64,000 bases of DNA from JAMZMI01 sp049115715 (lineage in GTDB: Bacteria > Bacteroidota > Bacteroidia > Cytophagales > Cyclobacteriaceae): contig JAGDZQ010000008.1 in the NCBI GenBank assembly GCA_049115715.1, forward strand, positions 1-64,000, read 5' to 3'. Positions within the stretch are counted from its first letter, which is position 1; every line of letters begins with the position of its first letter. Both the position numbers and the translations under genes were made by a program. The notes under the pieces are model-generated. The model searched no databases. It had not been told where the DNA came from and saw only the letters and a program-made list of their open reading frames with translations. Of the stretch, positions 1-7,597 are shown piece after piece.

Positions 1-2
1 AG

Positions 3-128
3 TTAGAAAGCCATCAAAATGAACTGGAAGACATGCTGGATGTGATTATCTCAGAGAGTAGGAAAGATGACGAAGAGATTAGCTGGGATGCATTAAAAAC
101 GCAACTTAAGCAAGAAGGTAAGCTGTGA
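3..128 (+). CDS. Antitoxin of a type II toxin-antitoxin pair, C-terminal part only
   Basis: An open frame runs in from the left edge and ends at a TGA at 126-128, giving about 41 residues of acidic, helical C-terminus ending QLKQEGKL. The stop is followed at once by the ATG of a RelE/ParE-type toxin (TGATATG), so the two genes are translationally coupled. Antitoxins of this kind bind the toxin with the C-terminal region and the operator with the N-terminal region, which lies outside the window. The family (RelB, Phd/YefM or other) cannot be told from the tail. The function is inferred mainly from position. Confidence 0.6.
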   Translation, partial: LESHQNELEDMLDVIISESRKDDEEISWDALKTQLKQEGKL

Positions 129-129
129 T

Positions 130-390
130 ATGTACGAAATTACCTTTAAGAAAAAGGCAGGTAAAGAATTTGCTCAATTACCCTCTGTCGTTCTTCCTAA
201 AGTAATCTCAAGCATAGATGCTCTGGCCTCAGATCCTCGTCCTTCCGGAAGTAAGAAACTCAAGGGCAGTGATGAAGATATGTGGAGAATCCGAGTAGGT
301 GATTATCGAGTAATCTATGTGGTTGAAGATGAAATAAAGATCGTGAATATCCGAAAAGTAGCCCACAGGAAAGACGTTTACAGAAAATAA
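130..390 (+). CDS. RelE/ParE-family toxin
   Basis: An 86-residue protein of the RelE/ParE fold. It has the N-terminal helical hairpin (KKAGKEFAQL), then LKGSDEDMWRIRVGDYRVIY, in which the W-R-x-R-x-G-D-Y-R-x-I-Y pattern is the family hallmark, and a basic C-terminus (VAHRKDVYRK). RelE members cut mRNA on the ribosome and ParE members poison gyrase. This sequence looks closer to the RelE/StbE branch with its AHRKDVY tail, but the target is inferred. It starts one base after the antitoxin stop, the usual antitoxin-first order. The length is normal and the gene looks intact. Confidence 0.88.
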   Translation: MYEITFKKKAGKEFAQLPSVVLPKVISSIDALASDPRPSGSKKLKGSDEDMWRIRVGDYRVIYVVEDEIKIVNIRKVAHRKDVYRK

Positions 391-396
391 CCCACC

Positions 397-423
397 GCAC
401 TAGGCGTGCCCCTCCACTAGTGC
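397..423. repeat. Stem-loop downstream of the toxin gene
   Basis: GCACTAG at 397-403 pairs with CTAGTGC at 417-423 around a 13-base loop containing GCGTGCCCC. There is no T-run, so it is not a typical terminator. The loop shares GGCGTGCCCCT (403-413) with the reverse complement of an inverted-repeat element near 56690-56790, so it may be part of a dispersed intergenic repeat. Confidence 0.35.
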
Positions 424-521
424 TCGTTTGTAATGAGTGCTTTTATCTCTTCATCCCCCCTGACTTAAGTTTAGCACAGCGAACTTAAGTTTGTAGCTAT
501 CGGTCTGCTAGTGTCAACAAA

Positions 522-548
522 AAAGGACAGCCCAATAGACTGTCCTTT
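522..548. terminator. Bidirectional intrinsic terminator
   Basis: AAAGGACAG (522-530) pairs perfectly with CTGTCCTTT (540-548) around CCCAATAGA. It is flanked by an A-run on the left and T-rich sequence on the right. It lies between the convergent toxin gene and the secreted propeller protein and can serve both. Confidence 0.75.
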
Positions 549-569
549 CCTTATCAAAATTTGGAACAA

Positions 570-3500
570 TTACTTCACCATGAACCTTATGGTTTTAGAC
601 TCAAGTGATAAAAGATAGATGCCAGGAGATAAGCCTTCAACACTTATAGCTGATTTGCCTTCTAGTGCATTTACATTTCCATTGAGAATACTTTGGCCAA
701 CTGAATTGATCAAAGTATAAGTATGATCGCCATCAGAAAGCCCGATAACATACAAGTTTTCACTTACAGGATTGGGATAGACTGATAGGGCTAAAGATGA
801 TATTTCTGTGATTGTACTTTCATCGGTTTTTCTAGCATTTCCAATCTGTGTGACGATCCACTGTTGATTGCCATTTCCACTGTTGGACGCCCACATATGA
901 ACGTTTTGACCATTAGAACCACCATTATTTCCATCAATGGATACTCCGGGAGCGTTTCGCTTTTCTAAACGAAAATTTCCTCCGCTGAGGGATATCTTCT
1001 TGAATTGCTGGTTTTGATTTGTGTCGTTACATGCCCAGAGCTTTACATTTTGGCCATTTGATCCTCCATTACTTCCATCTATGCAGAAGTTGGTATTTAC
1101 CTTCTTGTAGGAATAAAAGCCATTGCCTCTTGAGATTTCTTCCCACTGCTGGTTGACACTGTTTTGGTTGTAAGTCCATAGTGCAACGTTTTGGTTGTTA
1201 GCACCTCCATTTCCACCATCAAGGGCAAAGCTCGTTGCATTTCCTTTTCTTATTGTAACAATTGAGTTTCCCCCTCCGCTACCGATGGGTTCGATTATCA
1301 CAGAAGAAATGTCGTCGTTCCAACTGGATCCATTAGCTCTGCTTTCTGTATTGTTACTTAGGCAGGCATCATTTGACGTGAAGGTGTGGAAGTATCCTCC
1401 AAAGCTACCATGTTGATACAATGTGATTTTGTATCCAGGAGCAAGCGTTAATGATGATATATCATCATTGTTTACCCCACATGCTATCAATTGGCTAAGG
1501 TTGTAACTTCCTTCATTGAGAGCGACAGAGTAGCCAGCGTTATTGCAATGCTGATATACCCACGCTTTTGGGTTGCTACCACAGCTGCTGCTTGGAAGTG
1601 GTACGTCCGATTTTTGAAACCCTGTACCTTGAGATCCGGCCAATACATACGGATTGTTCTCATTAGATATATCTATAGCATTAGCAAAAGGATATGCCAT
1701 ACCTTGATTTTGCTTAGACCAATTGGCTCCACCGTCGTTCGAAAACCAGATTCCATTGCTACCATCTTGAAGTCCTCCAGAACCCATGGCACTGGAAGAA
1801 GTCGCGTAGATCACATCAGAGTTCTTAGGCATTATGGCCACTTTTCTCATGAACTTATCAGTAATCAATTTTTCCCAGGTGCTTCCTCTGTTTTTACTTC
1901 GGAATAGTCCTCTATTTTCACCGAAACCATTTACCGTTACATATACCCAATCTGCATTGTTCGGGTCTGTGTCGATATCATAGATTCCCTTGTAAGTTTT
2001 CGATCTTATATTGAGTGCAGTATTGTCAGCTGGTAAATCGCTAAGTTGGTTCAATCGGCTCCAGTTTTGGCCTCCGTTGGTCGATCTCCACAAACCTTTG
2101 GTTCCTCCGGCATATACCAGATTGCCATCGGATTGATCTACGGCGGTGAAATTGCAACCATTGCCCGTCAAGACTTTGGACCAGGAATTTCCATCGTTTG
2201 TGCTCTTATATACATCGCCATTTGAGGTAACATATAGAGTTCTGTTACTTGTAGGGCTGTTTACATCGATGGAAAGTCCGTTTACGAAGCTATTTGACAG
2301 AATACCTCCATTTACTTCAACCCAACTTGTTCTTTCTCCCTTGTTTGTGCTTTTGAGAATATAACCCTGTTTGCAGGTGACCCATACGACATTTTCTCTT
2401 GAAGGGTCAGCCACGATCGAATGAAAATCTCCACCTTTTCCACTTCCCCACCCATATTTACTATCGTCTGTATTACAACTTTGCCAGGTTTGGCCTTTGT
2501 TTAAACTTCTCCATATGCCCATATCAGCCAAGCCGAGGTAGATTAAGTTAGGATTTACAGGACTTATGACCATGTCTACATTGACCAAATTGTCAACTCC
2601 TGTACTTTGCCAAAAATCAGGAGTAACCTCATCAGAATGCAGCACACTAAAATTGGCACCACAGTCTTTAGAGCCGAGGACCCACTGTGAATTCATCCAA
2701 TATAAATTATTAGGGTTTGATAAGTCCTCACCTACAGTTCTGCCATAACCGTCCTTCACACCACTATATGTGCCTTGAGTTTCTCCATGGAAAGTAGTCT
2801 CCCATGTGCCCACATCGCTTATATTGGTGAATGTGCTCCCTCCGTTGTTGGATATACGAGTTCCAGACCTTGGGTTCCAGGTAGCCACTGCTCTGGTTTC
2901 GACCATTGTGACTTTTGAAGTGGTTGGATGGACGAATAGGACGCCTCCCTGATCTTGCATTTTAGTCCAGCTGCTTCCTCCATTAGTGCTTTTATATAAT
3001 TTGCTATCCAGACCATCGATCCAGAATTGATTACTGCAATCTGCATTTACTGTGGTTATATATAGAGTAGATGAGTTTTGAGGGTCTATAGCTAGATCAG
3101 CTACTTCATCAAATCCACCGAAGGTACCAGTTGTCATGTTTGACCAGGTCACTCCACCATCCGTACTTTTGAATACATCTGCAGCAGAACATACCGGTCT
3201 TCCACTACCAGTAAGTGCATAGACGGTATTGGCATTGGTAGGATCAACTACAAGTTTGATGATTCGCGAATCCGGGAAGTTTGTGTCTATTTGTACCCAT
3301 GAATTTCCAGTATCGGTTGTTTTGTAAATTTGGACATTCAGGGTGTTCCAATTTCCAGCATGTCTGGACGCGTAACCGACCCAGGGTTTGTCGGTTCCAA
3401 GCTCAATGTCAGTTACATACCCACCATCTCCGAGTACGTTTTGCCATGAATCCCCTCCGTTGAGTGTTCTATAGATTCCACCGCCAGCTATAAACATAAT

Positions 3501-3770
3501 GTCTCCGTTGATTCTATGAAAGCCCAAGCCAGAGACGTGTGTTTCATTGAATCCTCGGCTGTCACCAAGTACATCCCAGGTGTTTCCTCCATCGGTACTT
3601 CTGTAAGCACCACTCAGGTCACTACCTGCAAGGACAATTCCAGATTTGCTGGCACCAATACAACCAAACCATCCACCGCCTCCGGGGTTGGTACGATCCC
3701 AATTATGTGTTTGTGCGTTCGCAACAATTGAGACGAACAGCAAGAAAAAAGGGGTAATTAATTTTTTCAT
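570..3770 (-). CDS. Secreted Asp-box propeller protein with crystallin, ricin-lectin and type IX sorting domains
   Basis: Read from the ATG at 3770 this is 1066 residues. A TTG five codons upstream would also be in frame, but MKKLITPFFLLFVSIVANAQ is a clean signal peptide. Residues ~25-720 hold about twelve Asp-box/BNR motifs (STDGGNTW, STNGGSSW, SNDGGANW and similar), indicating one or two seven-bladed propellers. The first blade has SDLSGAYR, like the D-x-G-G-x-Y-R stretch of GH74 xyloglucanases. About 735-845 is a beta/gamma-crystallin domain with repeated NDDISS. About 850-985 is a three-repeat ricin B beta-trefoil (DGxNGGxNGQNV...QQW). The last ~75 residues form a type A type IX sorting domain (YPNPVSENLYV to IRFMVK). 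Inferred role: exported, carbohydrate-binding or -degrading surface protein. Glycosidase activity is unproven. Confidence 0.85.
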   Translation of the reverse strand: MKKLITPFFLLFVSIVANAQTHNWDRTNPGGGGWFGCIGASKSGIVLAGSDLSGAYRSTDGGNTWDVLGDSRGFNETHVSGLGFHRINGDIMFIAGGGIYRTLNGGDSWQNVLGDGGYVTDIELGTDKPWVGYASRHAGNWNTLNVQIYKTTDTGNSWVQIDTNFPDSRIIKLVVDPTNANTVYALTGSGRPVCSAADVFKSTDGGVTWSNMTTGTFGGFDEVADLAIDPQNSSTLYITTVNADCSNQFWIDGLDSKLYKSTNGGSSWTKMQDQGGVLFVHPTTSKVTMVETRAVATWNPRSGTRISNNGGSTFTNISDVGTWETTFHGETQGTYSGVKDGYGRTVGEDLSNPNNLYWMNSQWVLGSKDCGANFSVLHSDEVTPDFWQSTGVDNLVNVDMVISPVNPNLIYLGLADMGIWRSLNKGQTWQSCNTDDSKYGWGSGKGGDFHSIVADPSRENVVWVTCKQGYILKSTNKGERTSWVEVNGGILSNSFVNGLSIDVNSPTSNRTLYVTSNGDVYKSTNDGNSWSKVLTGNGCNFTAVDQSDGNLVYAGGTKGLWRSTNGGQNWSRLNQLSDLPADNTALNIRSKTYKGIYDIDTDPNNADWVYVTVNGFGENRGLFRSKNRGSTWEKLITDKFMRKVAIMPKNSDVIYATSSSAMGSGGLQDGSNGIWFSNDGGANWSKQNQGMAYPFANAIDISNENNPYVLAGSQGTGFQKSDVPLPSSSCGSNPKAWVYQHCNNAGYSVALNEGSYNLSQLIACGVNNDDISSLTLAPGYKITLYQHGSFGGYFHTFTSNDACLSNNTESRANGSSWNDDISSVIIEPIGSGGGNSIVTIRKGNATSFALDGGNGGANNQNVALWTYNQNSVNQQWEEISRGNGFYSYKKVNTNFCIDGSNGGSNGQNVKLWACNDTNQNQQFKKISLSGGNFRLEKRNAPGVSIDGNNGGSNGQNVHMWASNSGNGNQQWIVTQIGNARKTDESTITEISSLALSVYPNPVSENLYVIGLSDGDHTYTLINSVGQSILNGNVNALEGKSAISVEGLSPGIYLLSLESKTIRFMVK

Positions 3771-4559
3771 GTTTCTATCATTCAAGGGTTAAACAAATTA
3801 GTCATCCAATAAGTATGGTGACTTTACTCACAAAGGATGAGAAGAATTTTTTTCGTTAAGTGACTGATAATAAATTATTTGTGCTCAGGGATAGGTTAAA
3901 AATATTTTTTTCACACATACCGAATAGTTGATTAAATACCTTGCAGAGTCCTGATTAGTCTTTTTTGAGCCGAATATGCTATGTATCTACTGTTGGTAGA
4001 GGTCGGTTGTACTCATATCGATGAGAAGGGCTGAGTTGAAGAAGAGACAGTTTCTCATATTTGATCAGCCATCTGGTTAAGTTCGAGGCGCATCTACGAA
4101 ATATTTGCCCACTAGAAAAGCTTGGGTCACTTCATTTTGCAATATCAGGCAAGATGCATTTATACGACTTTTAGACTACCTGATATCAGCGACTTCTGAT
4201 TTTAGGAGAATGAACACATGTACTGATGGCTTCTCTGTTTTCCCATCCATTTAGCAACACAGTTCTGTTACCATTTTTCTTCAGTGTTTTGAAGATGGCT
4301 TGAGTACAGAGTAAAATGATTTGCGTGAATCAGAATATATTACACATACTTAAAAGGTACCTGTTAATTGTCATAAAATACCCCCCATCCATTAGTAGTT
4401 ATATCCCTAAAATTGAGGAATCTATTTAATATGTCGTTACATGGCAAAAATTCAATCATATATATCAAATAACTGAATAGTAAATTCGTATTTAATACAA
4501 TCTGCTTGTAGTGAATTCAATCTCTTGTAATCTATTTTTAACTATAATTTTTTTAACAA
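3771..4559. other. Long non-coding stretch, nothing definite seen
   Basis: About 790 AT-rich bases between the divergent starts of the propeller gene and the small secreted protein. I see no convincing coding frame, tRNA or strong hairpin. It should hold the promoters of both flanking genes, but no clear TAnnTTTG element with a correctly spaced TTG could be assigned. Base composition becomes very AT-rich from about 4380 to 4560. Confidence 0.5.
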
Positions 4560-4847
4560 ATGAAAAGTTTTTCAATTTTAGTATTGTTGATGTGCATGAT
4601 CACGTTTTCTGCAGTAGCGGTTGTTACGCCTGCAGAAGCAATTGCCGATGGTTTCGTTATCAGTGGACATGAAGCCACCAAGAACGAGACGACATGGTTT
4701 GGAAATGGTGAGTCTGGTACCGAAGTTCAGTATAGGTATGTCGATAGTGATCACGACTGTAATTTTGATTATTACTATATAACAGTAATTTACTATGAAG
4801 ATTATGGCAATTCTCAGACTACTGAAAACTATGAGGGGACTTTGTAG
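4560..4847 (+). CDS. Small secreted hypothetical protein
   Basis: A 95-residue protein with a hydrophobic N-terminal signal sequence (about residues 1-27, likely cleavage near AEA). A short mature part is rich in Tyr, Asp, Glu and Asn, including VDSDHDCNFDYYYITVIYYE. No known domain is recognised. The start is the first ATG after an AT-rich leader, and a strong terminator follows ten bases after the stop, so it is probably a monocistronic real gene. One Cys in the mature region leaves no intramolecular disulfide. Function unknown; an envelope or extracellular location is inferred from the signal peptide only. Confidence 0.6.
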   Translation: MKSFSILVLLMCMITFSAVAVVTPAEAIADGFVISGHEATKNETTWFGNGESGTEVQYRYVDSDHDCNFDYYYITVIYYEDYGNSQTTENYEGTL

Positions 4848-4856
4848 TTGGTTTTC

Positions 4857-4889
4857 AAAAAGGTACGGGGGTCTTCCTGTACCTTTTTT
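4857..4889 (+). terminator. Intrinsic terminator after the small secreted protein
   Basis: AAAAGGTAC (4857-4865) pairs with GTACCTTTT (from 4879), followed by a continuous T-run to about 4889. The stem sits ten bases after the stop codon. Confidence 0.85.
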
Positions 4890-4995
4890 TCACGCTTATT
4901 AATTCTACTTAGTAACCTGAACTCGATTATTAAGTGTCACTTAAAAACCTTTAACCGTCACTATGAGTCTTTTAGCTTTAAAATTTTGATAAAAA

Positions 4996-5072
4996 GACGT
5001 GATAGTCCCATGATCTCAAAGATTCCTTCGGCTTTCTCTCCCGCCATCCTTCCCTAAATCTCGGAATGACGT
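4996..5072. repeat. Repeat-like intergenic element
   Basis: Read on the minus strand it begins CGTCATTCCGAGATTTAGGG and continues with GAAAGCCGAAGGAATC and ATCATGGGACT. Strings of the type CGTCATTCCGAG...GAGGAATCT recur as dispersed intergenic repeats in many Bacteroidota genomes, by general recollection. Only one copy is in this window, so repetitiveness cannot be shown here. The ends ACGTGAT and ATGACGT form a poor inverted pair. Confidence 0.4.
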
Positions 5073-5239
5073 TTTTTTATGTAATTATAAGTCGAGCTCA
5101 GGTTAGTAGCAAGTAAGCAGGAGATCGTTTTATTTCATATTGAAGTAATCTCCTATATAAGTTACCCATCTTAGACTGTATAGAAAAGACACCTTAGAGA
5201 ACCTAATTCCCTCCTTTTTCACAAATAGTGACTTCCCAA

Positions 5240-5257
5240 ATCACTACTCCTAGTGAT
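5240..5257. promoter_or_regulatory. Dyad 1 upstream of the DUF4856 operon
   Basis: ATCACTA (5240-5246) and TAGTGAT (5251-5257) are perfect inverted arms around CTCC. It is the first of three dyads in 57 bases immediately ahead of the operon promoter, so a protein-binding site is more likely than a terminator. There is no T-run. Confidence 0.45.
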
Positions 5258-5264
5258 CAATTTG

Positions 5265-5276
5265 CCTATCCATAGG
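5265..5276. promoter_or_regulatory. Dyad 2 upstream of the DUF4856 operon
   Basis: CCTAT (5265-5269) and ATAGG (5272-5276) are inverted arms around CC. It lies directly upstream of the candidate -33 TTG at 5279. Confidence 0.35.
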
Positions 5277-5278
5277 TA

Positions 5279-5309
5279 TTGCCCACAGAGCTGTGGTGGT
5301 ACAATTTTG
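5279..5309 (+). promoter_or_regulatory. Candidate promoter with internal palindrome for the DUF4856-imelysin-HTTM-receptor operon
   Basis: A TTG at 5279-5281 stands 20 bases before CAATTTTG at 5302-5309, which matches the Bacteroidota -7 consensus TAnnTTTG at all but the first base. The spacer holds the palindrome CCACAG-AG-CTGTGG (5283-5296), placed where a bound repressor would block RNA polymerase. Start of transcription would be about 5316, giving a leader of roughly 28 bases. The assignment is by pattern only. Confidence 0.45.
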
Positions 5310-5343
5310 CATTATTAAGAATTATTCTAAATAAGATTTAAGA

Positions 5344-6516
5344 ATGCAATTGAACATACAATATCTCTCTCGACTATTTCAAACCAGCATTTTAGCTGGA
5401 CTGCTACTTTGTTTTGTATCATGTAGCGATGATGATACTGATCCGGGCACACATCTTGAGGTGCCATCCACTTATACATTTACCAGAGATGGAAGCACGT
5501 CCGTGTCATTCTCTGGTCAGACTGATCGCCTCAATATGCTTGCCGAAATGAAAGGAGAAGTAGGCAAAGGTGACAATGGAGAGGAAGTCGATGCAGATGC
5601 GCTGGCAAATATGTTTGCCAATGAAAATACGTCCTTTTCCGATGCAGATCTTAATGCTTCTACCAAGCAAATCGAAAACAAGACTTTTGTAGCCGATATA
5701 CAGTTTTTCAAAGACCTTTTTCAAGCTGCAGAACTAGTGAGTAAAGACATAGTGGCCAACAGCACTGCGGCAGAAGAAGGACAGGCTGGAATGATAGAAA
5801 GAGGAACCAGTGGCACGTTCATCAGTGTCAATGCAAAGGGCTGGGAGTTTACCCAATTCGTTGAGAAAGGGCTTATGGGTGCTTTGATCTACAATCAGAT
5901 ATTTAACACCTACTTGACAGATGCAGAGATTGGCTCTGATGTGGATAATGTAACGATCCTGGAAGGAAAAAACTATACGGATCTTGAACATCACTTCGAT
6001 GAAGCCTATGGATACTTTGGAGCACCGATAGACTATGCTGTTTCTGATCCGGATCTTACTTCAGACGAAGATAGGTTTTGGGTGAAGTATACGCATGACG
6101 TAAACGCCGTTTACCCAATAAGCGAAGACCTAATGAAAGCTTATATCACGGCAAGAACGGCGATCGTCAACAACGATCATGCTACCAAGGATGTCCAGGT
6201 AGATGCGATCTACGAAATGCATGAGTTAGTTGCTGCAGGTACTGCAATTCACTACATTAATAGTGCATTAGAAGATTTAAATGCCAACGATACAGGCAAC
6301 CTGTTTCATCACCTTTCTGAAGGCTACAATTTTGTAAAGGCAATCAAGTATAGTCCAGTTGCTGCTTTGACCAGCACTCAAATTACTACGATTCTTGAAA
6401 CAGATTTCGGAACCGATGGCAATTTCTGGACAGCCTCACAAGAAAGTTTGAATACAGCTAAATCTACTTTAACCACTGCCTATCCTAAGTTAGCCGCGGT
6501 AGCAGACGATTTGTAA
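5344..6516 (+). CDS. DUF4856-family lipoprotein
   Basis: A 390-residue protein with an N-terminal hydrophobic segment and lipobox FVSC (Cys27), then an acidic linker SDDDTD, so it should be a lipid-anchored envelope protein. The body (EVPSTYTFTRDGSTSVSFSGQ, then helical repeats with YNQIFNTYL, HHFDEAYGYFGAP, IHYINSALEDL) matches the DUF4856 family as I know it. That family is usually encoded beside imelysin-like proteins and TonB receptors. The biochemical role is unknown; a part in metal or iron capture is inferred from the company. First gene of a tight four-gene operon: the next start is 7 bases after its stop. Confidence 0.8.
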   Translation: MQLNIQYLSRLFQTSILAGLLLCFVSCSDDDTDPGTHLEVPSTYTFTRDGSTSVSFSGQTDRLNMLAEMKGEVGKGDNGEEVDADALANMFANENTSFSDADLNASTKQIENKTFVADIQFFKDLFQAAELVSKDIVANSTAAEEGQAGMIERGTSGTFISVNAKGWEFTQFVEKGLMGALIYNQIFNTYLTDAEIGSDVDNVTILEGKNYTDLEHHFDEAYGYFGAPIDYAVSDPDLTSDEDRFWVKYTHDVNAVYPISEDLMKAYITARTAIVNNDHATKDVQVDAIYEMHELVAAGTAIHYINSALEDLNANDTGNLFHHLSEGYNFVKAIKYSPVAALTSTQITTILETDFGTDGNFWTASQESLNTAKSTLTTAYPKLAAVADDL

Positions 6517-6523
6517 TATCAGT

Positions 6524-7597
6524 ATGATCAGGAAACTTCTCTACCTAACATCTATTTCATTGAGCAGCCTATTTATAGGCTGTTCCGATGATACCTCCAT
6601 GCGAAATGTTGACTTTGACGAGTCAGCATTTCTTACTAATATGGGATCTGGTATCATAGCACCAGCATATTCGGATTTTGCGTCTAAGACAGATGCATTG
6701 AACGAGAGCGTAATCACATTTTCGCAGGAGTTAACGACTGATAACCTTCTAGAAGTGACGTCCAAGCTTAAGGATGCAAGGCTCAGCTGGCAATCGTGTA
6801 ATATGTTTTCGTTCGGGCCTGCGGGTGACATTGCACTGACCTCTGAGGCGAACATTTTTCCTGTTGATCAAATTCAAATAGAAAAGAACATAGAGACGGG
6901 CGGCTATGATTTGGGTACAATCTCAAACAATGATACAAAGGGACTTCCTGCTATAGCCTATCTCATCCACAATGAGGGGCAGTCCGAGATTGAAATACTC
7001 GAAAGTTTTATCTCAGAAGCAGGTCGAGTTCAGTACCTGAAAGATTTGTCGGCTCGCCTATCGGAAAAAGCAAAAGCAGTCTCTGAGCTTTGGAGCAATA
7101 CTTATTTAAGTCAGTTTGCAAGTAGTTTTGGCACCAGTGTAGGCAGTTCTACTTCACTTCTGTTCAATTCTATGGTTCGCACATACGAAAGAAATCTCCG
7201 AGATGGGAAAATAGGGATTCCGGTAGGGGTTAGAAGTCTGGGTGAAACTATCCCGAATTCTACAGAAGCATATCATGGAGGCTACTCTTTGGAGTTGGCC
7301 AAAGCCAACCTGGCAGTTTTTAAATCCTTATTCAATGGACAGGCATCCTCAGGATTTGATGACTATTTATCAGCACATGGTAGGGATGAGCTAGTCTCTG
7401 AGGTCAACGAAAAGTTCGATGCGATCCTAGTCAATTTTAATCAACTGAGTGATCCTCTTTCGGAGGAAATCACAACGAATAAAATTGCCGTAGAAACCAC
7501 TTTTGTAAGCATGCAGGATTTGGTAAACCTATTGAAAACAGATGTTGCATCCCAGCTGAGTATTTCTATCAGCTTTATAGACTCTGATGGAGACTAA
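6524..7597 (+). CDS. Imelysin-like lipoprotein (peptidase M75 fold)
   Basis: A 357-residue protein with lipobox FIGC (Cys20). Imelysin features are the SWQSCNMFSFGPAGD stretch near residue 90, NIFPVDQIQIEKNI, GLPAIAYLIHN near 145, and a long helical C-terminal half. Imelysins and EfeO proteins share a four-helix fold used in iron uptake, often with a GxHxxE motif. Here the equivalent is G-L-P-A-I-A, so His and Glu are missing, as in other Bacteroidota-type members as far as I recall. Role inferred: periplasmic or outer-membrane-attached component of the receptor at 8943. The GTG of the next gene follows its stop directly. Confidence 0.82.
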   Translation: MIRKLLYLTSISLSSLFIGCSDDTSMRNVDFDESAFLTNMGSGIIAPAYSDFASKTDALNESVITFSQELTTDNLLEVTSKLKDARLSWQSCNMFSFGPAGDIALTSEANIFPVDQIQIEKNIETGGYDLGTISNNDTKGLPAIAYLIHNEGQSEIEILESFISEAGRVQYLKDLSARLSEKAKAVSELWSNTYLSQFASSFGTSVGSSTSLLFNSMVRTYERNLRDGKIGIPVGVRSLGETIPNSTEAYHGGYSLELAKANLAVFKSLFNGQASSGFDDYLSAHGRDELVSEVNEKFDAILVNFNQLSDPLSEEITTNKIAVETTFVSMQDLVNLLKTDVASQLSISISFIDSDGD

